Positions 19,895-30,757 are shown, counted from the stretch's first letter. The stretch: DNA of 64,000 nucleotides from Mycobacterium avium subsp. avium (GCF_009741445.1 NZ_CP046507.1:1922001-1986000), one strand, 5' to 3'. Made by a program: numbers and translations. The notes: generated by a model not told the origin, from the letters alone.

Positions 19895-22461
19895 ACGAAT
19901 GATGTTCCATCGCGCTGCGCGATACCATACTTCTCGAGATTGCTCTGCGGCATAAATCGAGTGACGCCATCATGGAATTTCTGCAGGTGATTCTCAATAT
20001 ATCGGGGTGACAGATATTCCGAAGGGTCAGGACGACTGCCTTTGGGTATGGCGATGATTTCGTCGCGCTTTTCCGCGGTAAGTCCTTCCGCTGGTCCGTC
20101 GTCGCCGTGCGAAGGGTCTTTCCCGTCGGCCTCGTTAGGTGGACCGTCGGGCGCCGGTTTATGCCTGTCGTCTGCCGGCGGACCGCCGTCCCCATCACCA
20201 CTTGGCTTGCCGCCGTGCGGTGGCTCGCCCGGCGGGTGCCCGCCCGGAGGGCCACTCTCGCCAGGACCGTGCGCGCCGCCGTTGGGCGCTGGCACTTCTG
20301 AGGGTCGCCCCGGGGACTCGAAGTGCGGAGCCGCTGATGAAGCCGACGACGGTGAATGCGCGCCGACAGACGCAGCCTCACCGGACGATCCACCGGCCGA
20401 CACCGGCACCTGCGACGGCGTGTGGTCGAACAGCTGAGGAGTAGCCGACGGCAGGCCGTCGCCCGCAGCAGCCTGCACAGACGCGAGACGCGACCCGGCG
20501 GCCGGAACCGATGCTGGCTCATGCGGACCACCCGTCGGCTCAGCGACCGGGTCGTGCACGCCTCCGGCAGGCACGGATACCGGCTCACGCGGCTCCTCCG
20601 CCGGAACCGATGCGGGCTCGTGCGGAGCGCCGGACGGCACCGACACCGGATCGCCCGGGCCGCCCGAAGCAGCAGGGGCCGGCGCTGGCGCGGGCGCCGG
20701 ATCATGCACACCACCCGAGCCACCAGGACCGCCCGCCGGAGCCGCGGGGGCTGGCGCGGGCGCGGGATCGTGAGGGCCGACGGGGCCACCCGGCGGCGCA
20801 GCTGGAGCGGGCGACGAACTCGGACCGTGCGGGCCAGCGCCCGAATCGCCTGCCGGGCCGGGAGAAGCCGGGGACGTTGCCACGGGCGGCGAGCCCCGCT
20901 GCGCACCCGGCGTGCCGTCCGGCGGACGCGGCGCCGATTCGACCGGCGCCTCGATCGGCTTGCCGCGGGTCCCCAAACCCACCGGAGCGCCGCCCGTCGG
21001 AGGCTTGATCTCGGGCAAGTCCTTGGTGACACCCTCGAGGTTCTTCGGCAGATCGGCGGTTGACTTGGCGATGTCCGCCAGCGCGCCCCGGGCGCCGGCG
21101 ATCCCGCCGACCCGCCCGGCCGCGCCGGCGGCATCCGCCTCCGCCTCGGCGCCGCGGGCGGCCGCGCTGGCACCGTCGGCTGCCGCGCCGGCCTCACCGA
21201 GACCGGGCGCGATCAGTGTGGCCGCATCGAACGCGACTTCACCGGCTCCCAACCCCGGCCGGTCTCGGGTCCAATCGTCCGCGTGCACAAGGCCTTTCAG
21301 CTCCTGCAGCCGTGCTTGCGCGAATTCCTGGGGATTGACGGCGGCGTTGACAAAGCTTTCCTTCCACGCGTTCTTGACCAGACCACCCCAGGTCGCGCCC
21401 GCACCCTCGGGATCGAGGGCGATCCAATGCGGGCTCAGATCGACGAGGCCCAACCCCATGCCGACCGCACCCTTGACAACGCCCTCCTGGACGTTGATCC
21501 CGAAGTCGAGCGCGGTCGCCACCGGATTACCGACGTCTTCTCCCAAAAATGTGATGAGGCCGCGACGCGCATACTTCTGGCAGGTGACGATCTCGCGATC
21601 GGCCGCTTGCATGAGCAGCCTGATCTCCTGCTCGAAGGCCCGGGCTTCCTGTCCGAGATGCTGCAGCACGGCGTTGACGTCCCGGGCGATCTTTTGGATC
21701 TCGTCCCACGCGTCGCCGTCGATGATGAGCATGATGTTGTGACCGATGTCGCCGAGCGCTTCGATCCGATGCAGCAGATCCCGAATCGCCTGTTGCGCGT
21801 GGCCGACCCGGTCCGCGAATTCGTCGACGGTGCGGGCCAGGGCGTCACACTGCTGACCGATAGCCGCTGCGGCAGCGCCTATTTCGGCCAGAGCGTGATC
21901 GATCTTCTCGCCTTCGGGAATCTGTTGACTGTCGAACAGCGCCTTGGACGCGTTGAGGGTTCCCTGCACCCCGTTCAGTGCCGCGGCGAAACCGTGCCAA
22001 CGGGATGCGGCCGCGTGCAGGCCCGCCACGTCGCCGTCGGGCCACACTTCGGAGACGAGCGCCTGTATGACCGCCCACAGCAGTGGTGGCGGCTCTCCCT
22101 TACCCCAGGTCCCCGGGGGCCCGGGCGCGGCAAGGTCAGCGGGCGCGGACGGCGCCGGCAAAGCGCCGCTTCCGCCGCCGAGCGTCGAGGCCGCTTCGGC
22201 CGCCGAATAATTCGGCGCGCCTTGCTGGATCAGGGCCCCGCATTTGCGGCACGCGTTGACGACGCCGGCCGCGGCCTTCAACATCGACTCGGCCGAGTCT
22301 TGATACCCCAGGCCGAACACCTCGCCGGCACGGTCAACACCCGTGTGGGCCGAAACGCCGGCCGTCAAGATCGTCAGGTTCGCCGCCAACGAATCGCCGA
22401 TGGCCGCCACGGCGCTGCCGGCGGCATACATCGCCTCCGGATCAACCGCCAAGGGAGCCAC
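19867..22461 (-). CDS. CpnT/Rv2082-like ESX-secreted polymorphic toxin carrier, toxin domain truncated
   Basis: 864 residues. N-terminal ~100: MAPLAVDPEAMYAAGSAVAA, an all-helical WXG100-like segment also opening CpnT and Rv2082 (recalled), without a Sec signal. Residues ~105-290 contain PPLLWAVIQALVSEVWPDGD and long helices with coiled-coil character (DEFADRVGHAQQAIRDLLH). Residues ~470-790 are a Pro/Ala/Gly/His/Glu-rich linker with repeated HDPAPAPAPA units. The last ~75 residues begin the toxin domain (SEYLSPRYIENHLQKFHDGV then RFMPQSNLEKYGIAQRDGTS) and end in an out-of-frame tail after the frameshift at 19894/19895. GTG 22461 start. The carrier looks intact; delivery through a type VII system is inferred. 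Confidence 0.82.
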   Translation of the reverse strand: MAPLAVDPEAMYAAGSAVAAIGDSLAANLTILTAGVSAHTGVDRAGEVFGLGYQDSAESMLKAAAGVVNACRKCGALIQQGAPNYSAAEAASTLGGGSGALPAPSAPADLAAPGPPGTWGKGEPPPLLWAVIQALVSEVWPDGDVAGLHAAASRWHGFAAALNGVQGTLNASKALFDSQQIPEGEKIDHALAEIGAAAAAIGQQCDALARTVDEFADRVGHAQQAIRDLLHRIEALGDIGHNIMLIIDGDAWDEIQKIARDVNAVLQHLGQEARAFEQEIRLLMQAADREIVTCQKYARRGLITFLGEDVGNPVATALDFGINVQEGVVKGAVGMGLGLVDLSPHWIALDPEGAGATWGGLVKNAWKESFVNAAVNPQEFAQARLQELKGLVHADDWTRDRPGLGAGEVAFDAATLIAPGLGEAGAAADGASAAARGAEAEADAAGAAGRVGGIAGARGALADIAKSTADLPKNLEGVTKDLPEIKPPTGGAPVGLGTRGKPIEAPVESAPRPPDGTPGAQRGSPPVATSPASPGPAGDSGAGPHGPSSSPAPAAPPGGPVGPHDPAPAPAPAAPAGGPGGSGGVHDPAPAPAPAPAASGGPGDPVSVPSGAPHEPASVPAEEPREPVSVPAGGVHDPVAEPTGGPHEPASVPAAGSRLASVQAAAGDGLPSATPQLFDHTPSQVPVSAGGSSGEAASVGAHSPSSASSAAPHFESPGRPSEVPAPNGGAHGPGESGPPGGHPPGEPPHGGKPSGDGDGGPPADDRHKPAPDGPPNEADGKDPSHGDDGPAEGLTAEKRDEIIAIPKGSRPDPSEYLSPRYIENHLQKFHDGVTRFMPQSNLEKYGIAQRDGTSFVCPNMKQMQ

Positions 22462-22566
22462 GTGCGGAATTTTCGCTCAAGCCCGCGCGTCGCCGCTACT
22501 CACCCAATGATCGCTCCGCCAAGCTAACCGCGGCGGCTCAACGCCACAAGTCGTTCATGCACAGCG

Positions 22567-23694
22567 CTACGGCACCGGCACCACGATCAGTTCGTGCGGC
22601 CGGTTGTTGACGGCCAGGGCGCCGTCGTCCGTCACGACCACGATGTCCTCGATGCGGGCGCCCCACCGTCCCGGGAAATAGATGCCCGGCTCGATGGAGA
22701 AGGCCATGCCCGCGGCGAGCGGCAGGTCGTTTCCCGCAACGATGTAAGGCTCTTCGTGCACCGACAGCCCGATGCCGTGCCCCGTGCGGTGCACGAAATA
22801 CTCCGCGAGTCCCGCGGCGGCCAGCACGTCACGGGCGGCAGCATCGACCTGCTCGGCCGTCATACCGGGCCGGACCGCATCACAGGCCGCCCGCTGAGCG
22901 CGCTGCAGAATCGAATACTGTTGGGCCACTTCGTGACTCGGCTCCCCGATGCTGTAGGTGCGGGTCGAATCCGAATGATATCCCGGCTCGTAGGAGCCGC
23001 CGATGTCGACGACGACGATGTCGCCCACCTGCAGCTCGCGATCCGAATACCCGTGGTGCGGGTCGGCGCCGTGCGGGCCGGAGCCGACGATGATGAAGGC
23101 CACCTCCGAATGCCCTTCGGCCACAATGGCTTCGGCGATATCGGCGGCCACGTCAGCCTCGGTGCGGCCCGGTACCAGAAACGACGGCACCCGGGCGTGC
23201 ACCCGGTCGATGGCCGCGCCGGCCTTCCGCAAGGCGTCGACCTCGCACTCTTCCTTGACCATCCGCAGGCCGCGCAACACGTCGGTGGCCAGCACCGGCA
23301 GCACGCCGAGCACGCCGGCCATCGGCAGCAGATGCAGCGCCGGAATGGAGTCGGTGACGGCGGTCGCGGCCGGCGCCCCGCCCAACGCCGCGGCCACCAT
23401 TTCGTAGGGGTTCTCACCGTCGACCCAATCCCGCACCGGCAGACCGAGTTCGGCGATCGCCGACCCCTTCAGCGAGGCCACCTCCAGCCGCGGCACCACG
23501 ACGGTCGGCTCACCGGAGGCGGGCAACACTAGGGCGGTGAACCGCTCCAAGGTCTGCGCCCGCGACCCGACCAGGTAACGCAGGTCATATCCCGGCGTGA
23601 TCACCAGGCCGACCAGCCCGGCGGCGGCGGTCGCCGAGGCGGCGGCCGCCAGCCGGCGCGCATACACGTCCGCGTCGAAACGGTGGGATTCCAT
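22567..23694 (-). CDS. pepE: M24 family Xaa-Pro dipeptidase PepE
   Basis: Cytoplasmic metallopeptidase of the creatinase/aminopeptidase P fold, 375 residues as in M. tuberculosis PepE. The N-terminal creatinase domain spans ~1-150. The catalytic domain carries the five metal ligands: Asp in [20 protein letters not shown] (two Asp), His in [16 protein letters not shown], Glu in [11 protein letters not shown] and Glu in [17 protein letters not shown] 23694 gives [14 protein letters not shown]. It is divergent from the exonuclease gene at 23812. Function: removal of X-Pro from dipeptides or peptide N-termini, from family. Confidence 0.93.
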   Translation of the reverse strand: MESHRFDADVYARRLAAAASATAAAGLVGLVITPGYDLRYLVGSRAQTLERFTALVLPASGEPTVVVPRLEVASLKGSAIAELGLPVRDWVDGENPYEMVAAALGGAPAATAVTDSIPALHLLPMAGVLGVLPVLATDVLRGLRMVKEECEVDALRKAGAAIDRVHARVPSFLVPGRTEADVAADIAEAIVAEGHSEVAFIIVGSGPHGADPHHGYSDRELQVGDIVVVDIGGSYEPGYHSDSTRTYSIGEPSHEVAQQYSILQRAQRAACDAVRPGMTAEQVDAAARDVLAAAGLAEYFVHRTGHGIGLSVHEEPYIVAGNDLPLAAGMAFSIEPGIYFPGRWGARIEDIVVVTDDGALAVNNRPHELIVVPVP

Positions 23695-23811
23695 GGCAGC
23701 CAGGCTAACCTGCGCGCCGACCGTGGACTTGTTGCGCCATTTCGCGAGAACGGGCCGCAACAACTCGACGCTCGACGGCCTGGCAACACGCGGCGTGACA
23801 AGATAACCGGC

Positions 23812-24768
23812 ATGCGATCGCCACTGGTGCTGCTCGACGGCGCCAGCATGTGGTTCCGCTCCTATTTCGGGGTGCCGTCCTCGATCACCGCCCCTGACGG
23901 CCGGCCGGTGAACGCGGTGCGCGGATTCCTCGATTCGCTCGCCGTGGTGATCACCCAGCAACGGCCCAGCCGTCTCGTCGTCTGCCTTGACCTGGACTGG
24001 CGCCCGCAATTCCGGGTGGACCTGGTCCCGTCCTACAAGGCCCACCGGGTGGCCGAGGCGGAGCCGGCGGGCGAGCCGGACGTCGAGGAGGTGCCGGACG
24101 ATCTGACGCCCCAGATCGACATAATCGCCGAACTCCTTGAGGCGTACGGGATCCCGACGGCCGGGGCCGAGGGATTCGAGGCCGATGACGTGCTGGGCAC
24201 CTTGGCGGCCCGCGAGCGCGACGACCCGGTGGTGGTGGTCAGCGGCGACCGCGACCTGCTGCAGGTGGTGTCCGACGATCCCGTGCCGGTGCGGGTGCTT
24301 TACCTCGGCCGCGGCCTGAGCAAAGCCACCCTGTTCGGCCCCGTCGAGGTGGCCGAACACTACGGCGTGCCGGTGGACCGGGCCGGGCCTGCCTACGCCG
24401 AACTGGCGCTGCTGCGCGGTGACCCCTCCGACGGCCTGCCGGGCGTGCCGGGCGTCGGCGAGAAGACCGCCGCGACCCTGCTGGCCCAGCACGGTTCGCT
24501 GCACCGGGTCCTGGCCGCCGCCCACGACCCGAAATCGAAGACGGCCAAGGGCCTGCGGACCAAGCTGCTGGGGGCGCTGGACTACATCGAGGCGGCGGGC
24601 GCGGTGGTGCGGGTGGCCACCGATGCGCCCGTCAAGCTGTCGACGCCCAGCGATGCAGTGCCGCTGGTCGCCGCCGATCCGCAACGCACCGCCGAGCTGG
24701 CCACCGAACTCGGCGTCGGCTCGTCAATCGCCCGACTGCAGAAAGCGCTCGACGCGCTGCCCGGCTAA
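23812..24768 (+). CDS. 5'-3' exonuclease (PolA N-domain-like)
   Basis: Stand-alone 318-residue flap-type nuclease resembling the 5' nuclease domain of DNA polymerase I. Metal-binding acidic clusters are visible: [14 protein letters not shown] at the N-terminus, [28 protein letters not shown], and the helix-hairpin-helix [22 protein letters not shown] 23812 is preferred because the exonuclease domain starts exactly there. The frame runs on upstream but into the pepE promoter region. It ends 4 nt from the convergent DUF4333 gene. Likely role in RNA-primer or flap removal, from family. Confidence 0.92.
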   Translation: MRSPLVLLDGASMWFRSYFGVPSSITAPDGRPVNAVRGFLDSLAVVITQQRPSRLVVCLDLDWRPQFRVDLVPSYKAHRVAEAEPAGEPDVEEVPDDLTPQIDIIAELLEAYGIPTAGAEGFEADDVLGTLAARERDDPVVVVSGDRDLLQVVSDDPVPVRVLYLGRGLSKATLFGPVEVAEHYGVPVDRAGPAYAELALLRGDPSDGLPGVPGVGEKTAATLLAQHGSLHRVLAAAHDPKSKTAKGLRTKLLGALDYIEAAGAVVRVATDAPVKLSTPSDAVPLVAADPQRTAELATELGVGSSIARLQKALDALPG

Positions 24769-24772
24769 CCGG

Positions 24773-25534
24773 TCACTGGGGGCGGCCGACCTCGTAGGTG
24801 CCCTTGTTGTCCTGGAAGGTCACCGTCACGTGCTTGGGCGCGCCGTCGATGCTGACGTCACAGTCGAACGTGGCGCCCTTCTTGACCGTCGGGTTCTGGC
24901 CGTGGTTGCACTTGACGTCCTTGACGTTCTTCGCTCCGTAGCCGTTGGTCTCGTCGGACAGCACCTGCTGAACCCCGGCCTGCGCCTTGTTGACGTCCAG
25001 CTTGGTGGTGACGAAGAACCCGGGCTGCCAGAAACCCAGCACCAGCACGACGGCGATGAGCAACAACGCGATCCCGCCGGCCACCCCGGCGATCAGCCCG
25101 ACGGGGCGCTTCTTGCCGGGCTGCTCATAGGGCTGGTACTGCTGCGGGTACTGACCCGGCTGGCCGTATTGCCCGTACTGACCCGGCTGCGGATACTGGC
25201 CCGGCTGTGGATACTGGCCGGGCTGCGGGTACTGACCCGGCTGGGCGTACTGCCCGGGCTGGCCGTATTGGCCGGGCTGGCCGTATTGACCGTACTGCCC
25301 GGGCTGGGCGTAGCCCTGCTGTTGCGGGTACGGCTGCGGATAGGCCTGCTCGCCCGGCTGCTGATACTGCGGGTACTCGGCCGGCGGCGTGTAGGCCGGG
25401 GCCTGCCAGGACGCCTCCTGGGTGGCGTGGTCCTGCCAGGTCGGCGCCACCTGGGTCGGGTCTGACGAGTGGTCGCTACCTTGACCTTGACCGGGCGGTT
25501 GCCACTGCTGGTCCGATCCCTGCGGTCCGCTCAT
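24773..25534 (-). CDS. DUF4333 membrane protein with Q/P/G/Y repeats
   Basis: 253 residues, same architecture as M. tuberculosis Rv2091c. Residues 1-140 are a Gln/Pro/Gly/Tyr-rich cytoplasmic stretch with QPGQYx repeats; one membrane helix lies at ~144-170 ([20 protein letters not shown]); the C-terminal ~80 residues form a DUF4333 domain ([20 protein letters not shown] and the paired Cys in VKCNHGQ and FDCDVSIDG, likely a disulfide outside the membrane). ATG 25534 follows a strong GAGGAGAAAG ribosome site. Function unknown; similar low-complexity tails in mycobacteria are linked to polar or divisome assemblies, but this is only suggestive. Confidence 0.88.
   Translation of the reverse strand: MSGPQGSDQQWQPPGQGQGSDHSSDPTQVAPTWQDHATQEASWQAPAYTPPAEYPQYQQPGEQAYPQPYPQQQGYAQPGQYGQYGQPGQYGQPGQYAQPGQYPQPGQYPQPGQYPQPGQYGQYGQPGQYPQQYQPYEQPGKKRPVGLIAGVAGGIALLLIAVVLVLGFWQPGFFVTTKLDVNKAQAGVQQVLSDETNGYGAKNVKDVKCNHGQNPTVKKGATFDCDVSIDGAPKHVTVTFQDNKGTYEVGRPQ
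25142..25306 (-). repeat. 18-bp coding tandem repeats (QPGQYx)
   Basis: About nine imperfect copies of a six-codon unit encoding Gln-Pro-Gly-Gln-Tyr plus Gly, Ala or Pro, with two QYG insertions. The three central units (QPGQYP) are near-identical in DNA. Such in-frame repeats can change copy number between strains without breaking the gene. Confidence 0.8.
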
Positions 25535-25599
25535 CTTTCTCCTCAGCCCCTTGTATCTCGGCATGAACTCTCGGCGCTTAACGGTAGCTCCGGCCTAGC

Positions 25600-28413
25600 C
25601 TACCCGGCGTCAACTGCGACGACGCCGCGCCGAATGTCGTTGATCGCCCGCTTGGCGGTAGCCCGCAGCTCGGTGTCCGGGGCGGCGTTGCGCACCTGGT
25701 CGAGCAGGTCGAGCACCTGGCGGCACCAGCGCACGAAGTCCCCGGCCAGCAGCGGGGAGCCGGCACCTCCGGGGTCGGCGGCGGCCAGCGCCGCGGCCAG
25801 GTCCGCGGTCCGCGCCCAGCGGTAGATGACGGTGACGAAGCCGTCGTCGGGCTCGCGGCTCGGGGCGATCCGGTGCGTCTGCTCGTCGGCGCGCAGCGCC
25901 GACGACAGCCTCGACGTCTGCAGCAAAGCCTGCCGCAACGGCTGCGTCGGCGCCTCGGCCGCGAACGCGGCACCCGGGCCCTCGCCGCCCCGGCTCTCGT
26001 AGAGCACCGACGACACGACGGCCGCCAGCTCGGCCGGCTTCAGCCCCGACCAGGCGCCGGTGCGCAGGCATTCGGCGACCAGCAGGTCGCTCTCGCTGTA
26101 GATGCGGGCCAGCAACCGGCCGTCGTCGGTGACCCGGGGATCGCCGTCGCGGCGTTCGATGAAGCCACGCTCGGTGAGCAGCCCGACGATCCGGTCGAAG
26201 GTCCGGGCCAGCGAATTGGTAGCCGTGGCAACTTTCTTCTCCAGTTGCGCGTTGTCGCGTTCGATACGTAGGTAACGCTCGGCCTGCCGGACCTGCGCCT
26301 CGAGGCCCGGCGTGTGGTGCGACGGATGCCGGCGCAGCTGTTCGCGCAGCGACGCCAGCTCCGGGTCGTGGAACCCCTCGTCGGAGTCCCCGCGGCGGCG
26401 CTTGGCCGGAATGCTCAGCCCGGCGGCCGCCGACCGCAGCGCCGACGCCAGGTCACGCCGGACCCGCGGTTGGCGGTGCTCGACCCGCTTCGGCAACGGC
26501 ATCGAACCGACCGGTGCCGAGTTGCCCGAATAGTCGGCCGAGGAAATCCGTCCCGCCCAACGGTTTTCGGTCAGCACCAACGGTCGCGGATCGGAGCTGT
26601 CGCGGGCCGATTCCAGGACCACCGCCAGCCCGCCGCGGCGGCCGTGGGCGATGTTGATGATGTCGCCGCGGCGCAGCGCGGCCAGCGCATCGCTGGCTGC
26701 CTGCCGTCGGTGCAGCCGCGACGCACGGGATTGCGCGCGTTCCATCTCCGAGATCCGGGCCCGCATCCGCGCGTACTCCAGAATCGGCGCCTTGGGCCCA
26801 CCCAGCTCGGCGGCGATCTCGTCGAGCATCGCCTGGCCCCGCTCGATGCCCCGCACCAGGCCGACCACCGAGCGGTCGGCCTGGTACTGCGCGAACGACT
26901 GCTCCAGCAGCCGATGCGCCTGCTCGGGGCCCATCTGCTGGACCAGGTTGATCGTCATGTTGTAGGACGGGGCGAACGAGCTGCGCAGCGGGAAGGTGCG
27001 GGTGGAGGCCAGCCCGGCCACCGCGGACGGCTCGGTGGTTTCCTCGGTGGGATTCCACAGCACCACCGCGTGGCCCTCGACATCGATGCCGCGCCGCCCG
27101 GCGCGGCCGGTCAACTGGGTGTACTCCCCCGGCGTCAGCGCCACGTGCTGCTCGCCGTTGAACTTGACCAGCCGTTCGAGCACCACCGTGCGGGCCGGCA
27201 TGTTGATGCCGAGCGCCAGCGTCTCGGTGGCGAACACCGCCTTGACCAGGCCCGCGGTGAACAACTCCTCGACGGTGTGCCGGAAGGCGGGCAGCATGCC
27301 GGCGTGGTGGGCGGCCAAACCACGCAGCAGCCCCTCGCGCCACTCGTAGTAGCCGAGCACCGCCAGGTCGGCGTCGGCGAGATCGCCGCACCGGTGCTCG
27401 ATCACCTCGGCGATCTGGACCCGCTCCTCCTGAGTGGTCAGCTGCAGCGGCGAACGCAGGCATTGCTGGACGGCGGCGTCACAACCGGCCCGGGAGAACA
27501 CGAAGGTGATCGCCGGCAGCAGCCCTTCGGCGTCCAGGGTGGCGATCACGTCCGGGCGCCCCGGGGTCCGGTAGAAGCGCGGCCGTCCGGCCCGGGCGGG
27601 TGGACGGCCGCGTCCGGCGCCGCGGCGCGGTTGCCAATCCGAGAGCCGATCGGCTTCGCGGCGATGCGCGATGTGACGCAACAGATTCGGGTTGACCCGC
27701 GGCTCGCGGCCCGCGCTCGGCTGCCCGGGTGCTTCGGAGTTGCGGTAGTCGAACAGGTCGAACAGTCGCTTGCCCACCAGCACGTGCTGCCACAGCGGCA
27801 CCGGCCGGTGCTCGTCGACCACCACCGTGGTGTCACCGCGCACGGTCTGGATCCAGCCGCCGAACTCCTCGGCGTTGCTGACCGTCGCCGACAGGCTGAC
27901 CACCCGCACCTCGTCGGGCAGGTGCAGGATGACCTCCTCCCACACCGGGCCCCGCATCCGGTCGGCCAGGAAATGCACCTCGTCCATCACCACATACGAA
28001 AGTCCTTGCAGCGCAGGTGAATCCGCGTACAGCATGTTGCGCAGCACCTCGGTCGTCATCACCACGACGGGCGCATCCGCGTTCACCGACATGTCCCCGG
28101 TGAGCAGGCCGATGCGGTCGCGGCCGTAGCGGGCGGTCAGATCGGTGTGCTTCTGGTTGCTCAGCGCCTTCAGCGGCGTGGTGTAGAAGCATTTGCCGCC
28201 GGCCGCCAGCGCCAGGTGCACCGCGAATTCGCCGACCACGGTCTTACCGGCCCCGGTCGGCGCGCAGACCAGCACGCCGTGTCCGCGTTCCAGCGCCGCG
28301 CAGGCCCGCCGCTGAAAGCCGTCGAGCGCAAAGGGCAGTTCGGAGCTGAACCGGCTGAGCTCGACCAGTTCGGTCGCGGCGTCGGGTGCCGACGGGTCAG
28401 GTGACATCGTCAT
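25600..28413 (-). CDS. helY: Ski2-like ATP-dependent RNA helicase HelY
   Basis: Superfamily 2 DExH helicase, 937 residues (M. tuberculosis HelY is ~906). Motif I APTGAGKT is near residue 55, motif [12 protein letters not shown] near 145, motif [11 protein letters not shown], motif [11 protein letters not shown], motif [12 protein letters not shown]. The C-terminal ~380 residues contain the DSHCT helical domain characteristic of Ski2/Mtr4-type enzymes. The start at ATG 28413 overlaps the end of tatC by 17 nt; ATG 28407 is an alternative. Likely role in RNA turnover. It has an Arg/Gly-rich insert around 265-285 ([17 protein letters not shown]), longer than recalled for M. tuberculosis. Confidence 0.94.
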   Translation of the reverse strand: MTMSPDPSAPDAATELVELSRFSSELPFALDGFQRRACAALERGHGVLVCAPTGAGKTVVGEFAVHLALAAGGKCFYTTPLKALSNQKHTDLTARYGRDRIGLLTGDMSVNADAPVVVMTTEVLRNMLYADSPALQGLSYVVMDEVHFLADRMRGPVWEEVILHLPDEVRVVSLSATVSNAEEFGGWIQTVRGDTTVVVDEHRPVPLWQHVLVGKRLFDLFDYRNSEAPGQPSAGREPRVNPNLLRHIAHRREADRLSDWQPRRGAGRGRPPARAGRPRFYRTPGRPDVIATLDAEGLLPAITFVFSRAGCDAAVQQCLRSPLQLTTQEERVQIAEVIEHRCGDLADADLAVLGYYEWREGLLRGLAAHHAGMLPAFRHTVEELFTAGLVKAVFATETLALGINMPARTVVLERLVKFNGEQHVALTPGEYTQLTGRAGRRGIDVEGHAVVLWNPTEETTEPSAVAGLASTRTFPLRSSFAPSYNMTINLVQQMGPEQAHRLLEQSFAQYQADRSVVGLVRGIERGQAMLDEIAAELGGPKAPILEYARMRARISEMERAQSRASRLHRRQAASDALAALRRGDIINIAHGRRGGLAVVLESARDSSDPRPLVLTENRWAGRISSADYSGNSAPVGSMPLPKRVEHRQPRVRRDLASALRSAAAGLSIPAKRRRGDSDEGFHDPELASLREQLRRHPSHHTPGLEAQVRQAERYLRIERDNAQLEKKVATATNSLARTFDRIVGLLTERGFIERRDGDPRVTDDGRLLARIYSESDLLVAECLRTGAWSGLKPAELAAVVSSVLYESRGGEGPGAAFAAEAPTQPLRQALLQTSRLSSALRADEQTHRIAPSREPDDGFVTVIYRWARTADLAAALAAADPGGAGSPLLAGDFVRWCRQVLDLLDQVRNAAPDTELRATAKRAINDIRRGVVAVDAG

Positions 28414-29353
28414 GCTGGCCGGCCGACAGCGACGGCTCCGGTATGGCCGTGGGCGGTTCGATGACCGAGGCTTGGTCGTCGGGAATCACGGCCTGGGCTT
28501 CGCGTTTGGCCTTGCGCTTGTCGTGCAGCCGGGCGATCTGGATGGCGAACTCGAGCAGCACCGACAAGGCCACGCCCAGCGCCGTCATCGAAAAGGGATC
28601 GGAGCCGGGCGTGAAGATCGCGGCGAACACGAACATCGCGAAGATCAGCCCGCGCCGCCACGCCTTGAGCCGCGGGTAGGTCAGCACGCCGATGGTGTTG
28701 AGCATGACGATCAGCAGCGGGAATTCGAAACTCACTCCGAAAACGATCAGCAGGTTGATCAGGAAGCCGAAATACCGGTCCCCCGACAGGGCGGTCACCT
28801 GCACGTCGCTGCCGACCGTCAGCAAAAAGCCCAACGCCTTGGACAGCACGAAGTAGGCCAGCACCGCGCCGGCCACGAACAGCGCCACGGCCGGGATCAC
28901 GAACGCGATCGCGAAGCGGCGCTCCTTCTGGTACAGCCCGGGCGTGATGAACGCCCACAACTGGTAGAACCACACCGGACAGGCCAGCACCACCCCGGCC
29001 GTCAAGCCCACCTTGAGCCGCAGCATGAACTGGTCGAACGGTGCCGTGGCCAGCAGCCGGCATTGCCCGTTGGCGCTGATCTCCGCCCGCGCCGACTGCG
29101 GAAGCGCGCAGTAGGGATGGCGCAGCCACTCGCCGAGGCTTTCCAGCCCGAAGATCGAATGCGAGTACCAGAAGAACCCGAAGATGGTGGTCAGCGCGAT
29201 TGCGGCCAGGGAGATCAGCAGCCGGGTGCGCAGCTCGGTCAGGTGGTCGACCAGCGACATGGTCGCGTCCGGATTGGTGCGGCTGCGTCTGTTGCGCGGA
29301 TTGAGACGCTTCAGCAGGCCGGATGTGCGCGCTGAAACCTTGAATGCTTTCAC
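28397..29353 (-). CDS. tatC: Sec-independent protein translocase TatC
   Basis: Membrane core of the twin-arginine translocase that recognises the Arg-Arg signal of folded exported proteins. 318 residues with six hydrophobic helices between ~40 and 275. Family motifs: [16 protein letters not shown] before helix 1, [26 protein letters not shown]-like loop ([18 protein letters not shown]) and [12 protein letters not shown]. The polar C-terminal tail (~40 residues) is cytoplasmic. ATG 29353 is the longest start; the conserved part begins at [14 protein letters not shown]. Downstream of tatA and overlapping helY, an arrangement conserved in mycobacteria. Confidence 0.95.
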   Translation of the reverse strand: MKAFKVSARTSGLLKRLNPRNRRSRTNPDATMSLVDHLTELRTRLLISLAAIALTTIFGFFWYSHSIFGLESLGEWLRHPYCALPQSARAEISANGQCRLLATAPFDQFMLRLKVGLTAGVVLACPVWFYQLWAFITPGLYQKERRFAIAFVIPAVALFVAGAVLAYFVLSKALGFLLTVGSDVQVTALSGDRYFGFLINLLIVFGVSFEFPLLIVMLNTIGVLTYPRLKAWRRGLIFAMFVFAAIFTPGSDPFSMTALGVALSVLLEFAIQIARLHDKRKAKREAQAVIPDDQASVIEPPTAIPEPSLSAGQHDDVT

Positions 29354-29407
29354 GATGCTCGGTCGGAGCTGGTCAGGGGCGCTCGGGCACCGCGACGGGA
29401 CGTCGGG

Positions 29408-29689
29408 CTACGACGCCGGGCGTGCTTCGCTGTGCCCCTGCTCGCTGGGCGCCGCAGGGTCGACGCGCTGCGACTGCACGGGCGTGGGGTTGGCCGCGGA
29501 GGACTCGCTCTGCGCACCCAGCGCCGACGTTTCCGTCTTGTTCTCGCTCTGCATCTCGCGCAGTTCGGACTTGAAGATCCGCATCGACTTGCCCAACGAA
29601 CGCGCCGCGTCGGGGAGCTTCTTGGCACCGAACAACAAGATCACCACGACCGCGAGGATCGCCCAGTGCCACGGACTAAGACTGCCCAC
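29408..29689 (-). CDS. tatA: Sec-independent protein translocase TatA
   Basis: 93-residue pore-forming Tat component. A single N-terminal helix ([16 protein letters not shown]) is followed by the hinge [18 protein letters not shown], an amphipathic helix, and a Glu/Ser/Gln-rich tail. The F-G-A-K-K-L-P hinge is diagnostic. ATG 29689. It lies 54 nt upstream of tatC and is the first tat gene after pafC, from which it is separated by 99 nt. Confidence 0.96.
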   Translation of the reverse strand: MGSLSPWHWAILAVVVILLFGAKKLPDAARSLGKSMRIFKSELREMQSENKTETSALGAQSESSAANPTPVQSQRVDPAAPSEQGHSEARPAS

Positions 29690-29788
29690 TTTGATTACCT
29701 CCAGACGTTCACCCGATGCTACCGCAGTGACGTGAACTGGCGGTGGGCCCGCGCCGCGCCGGCGCCGGGCGGGACGGCCCGGATTTTC

Positions 29789-30757
29789 TCAGCTCAGGGC
29801 CTCATACGCCGCGAGGGCGGCCGCCGCGGCCTCGCGCACCCGCTGCGCCAGCGAGTGCGGCGCCAGCACCTGCACGCCGGATCCCAGGCCCAGCACCAGC
29901 CGCGTCATCCAATCTTCGGAGGCGTAGGTCATCACCGCCTCGCAGGAGCCGTCGGGCAGCTCGCGCAGGTCGCGCATCGGGTAGTACTCGAACATCCAGG
30001 ACGCGTGCGGCGCCACCCGCAGCGTGGCCGACGGCAGCGACGGGTCCCCGTCGAACAGCGAGGTGTCGGGCGGCGCGTGCAGCACCGGTTCCGGTGGCGC
30101 GGCCGGCTCGTCGAGCTCGCTGGCCTCCACGATCCGGTCGAAGCGGAACAGCCGGACTCCCTCGGCCTCCCGGGACCAGGCCTCCAGGTAGCTGTGCCCG
30201 CCGATCAGCAGCACCCGGATGGGGTCGACGACCCGGCTGGTCAGCGTGTCGCGCGAGGCGGAGTAGTAATCGATGGCCAGCGCGTGTCGGGACTGCACGG
30301 CCGCACGCACCGCGGCGGCGGCCCGGCTCTCCGCGGGAGCGGGTTCGTCGACGGCGGTCGCCGCCTGGGTGGTGTCGTGCCCGACGGCTCCGGCGGCGCC
30401 CTCGATCTTGGCGATCGCGCTGCGCGCCGCTTCCGGGTCGACGACGCCGGGGATGTCGGCCAGCGCCCGCAACGCCACCAGCAGGCCGGTGGCCTCCGGC
30501 GAGGTGAGCCGCAGCGGGCGGTCGATGCCGGCGGAGAAGGTCACCTCGATGGTGTCGCCGGAGAACTCGAAGTCGATGAGGTCGCCCGGGAAATAGCCGG
30601 GCAGACCGCACATCCAGAGCTGGTTGAGGTCCTCCTCGAGCTGCTTGGCCGACACCCCGAGGTCGGCGGCGGCCTTGGCCCGGGTGACCCGCGGGTTGGC
30701 CTGGAAATACGGGACCATGTTCAGCAGCCGGACCAGACGGGTGGAGATGGGCGTCAT
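29789..30757 (-). CDS. pafC: WYL-domain transcriptional regulator PafC
   Basis: Second subunit of PafBC, the activator of the mycobacterial DNA-damage response that is independent of LexA/RecA. 322 residues: N-terminal winged helix (RLVRLLNMVPYFQANPRVTR then KAAADLGVSAKQLEEDLNQL), a WYL domain in the middle (LAIDYYSASRDTLTSRVVDP, YLEAWSREAEGVRLFRFDRI) and a C-terminal WCX extension. ATG 30757 overlaps the stop of pafB by 4 nt (ATGA), consistent with the two acting as a complex. Confidence 0.93.
   Translation of the reverse strand: MTPISTRLVRLLNMVPYFQANPRVTRAKAAADLGVSAKQLEEDLNQLWMCGLPGYFPGDLIDFEFSGDTIEVTFSAGIDRPLRLTSPEATGLLVALRALADIPGVVDPEAARSAIAKIEGAAGAVGHDTTQAATAVDEPAPAESRAAAAVRAAVQSRHALAIDYYSASRDTLTSRVVDPIRVLLIGGHSYLEAWSREAEGVRLFRFDRIVEASELDEPAAPPEPVLHAPPDTSLFDGDPSLPSATLRVAPHASWMFEYYPMRDLRELPDGSCEAVMTYASEDWMTRLVLGLGSGVQVLAPHSLAQRVREAAAAALAAYEALS

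Noticed and set aside
25142-25306. CRISPR-like array
   Set aside because: The repeated 18-bp units are contiguous and in frame inside a coding sequence (QPGQYx), with no spacers.
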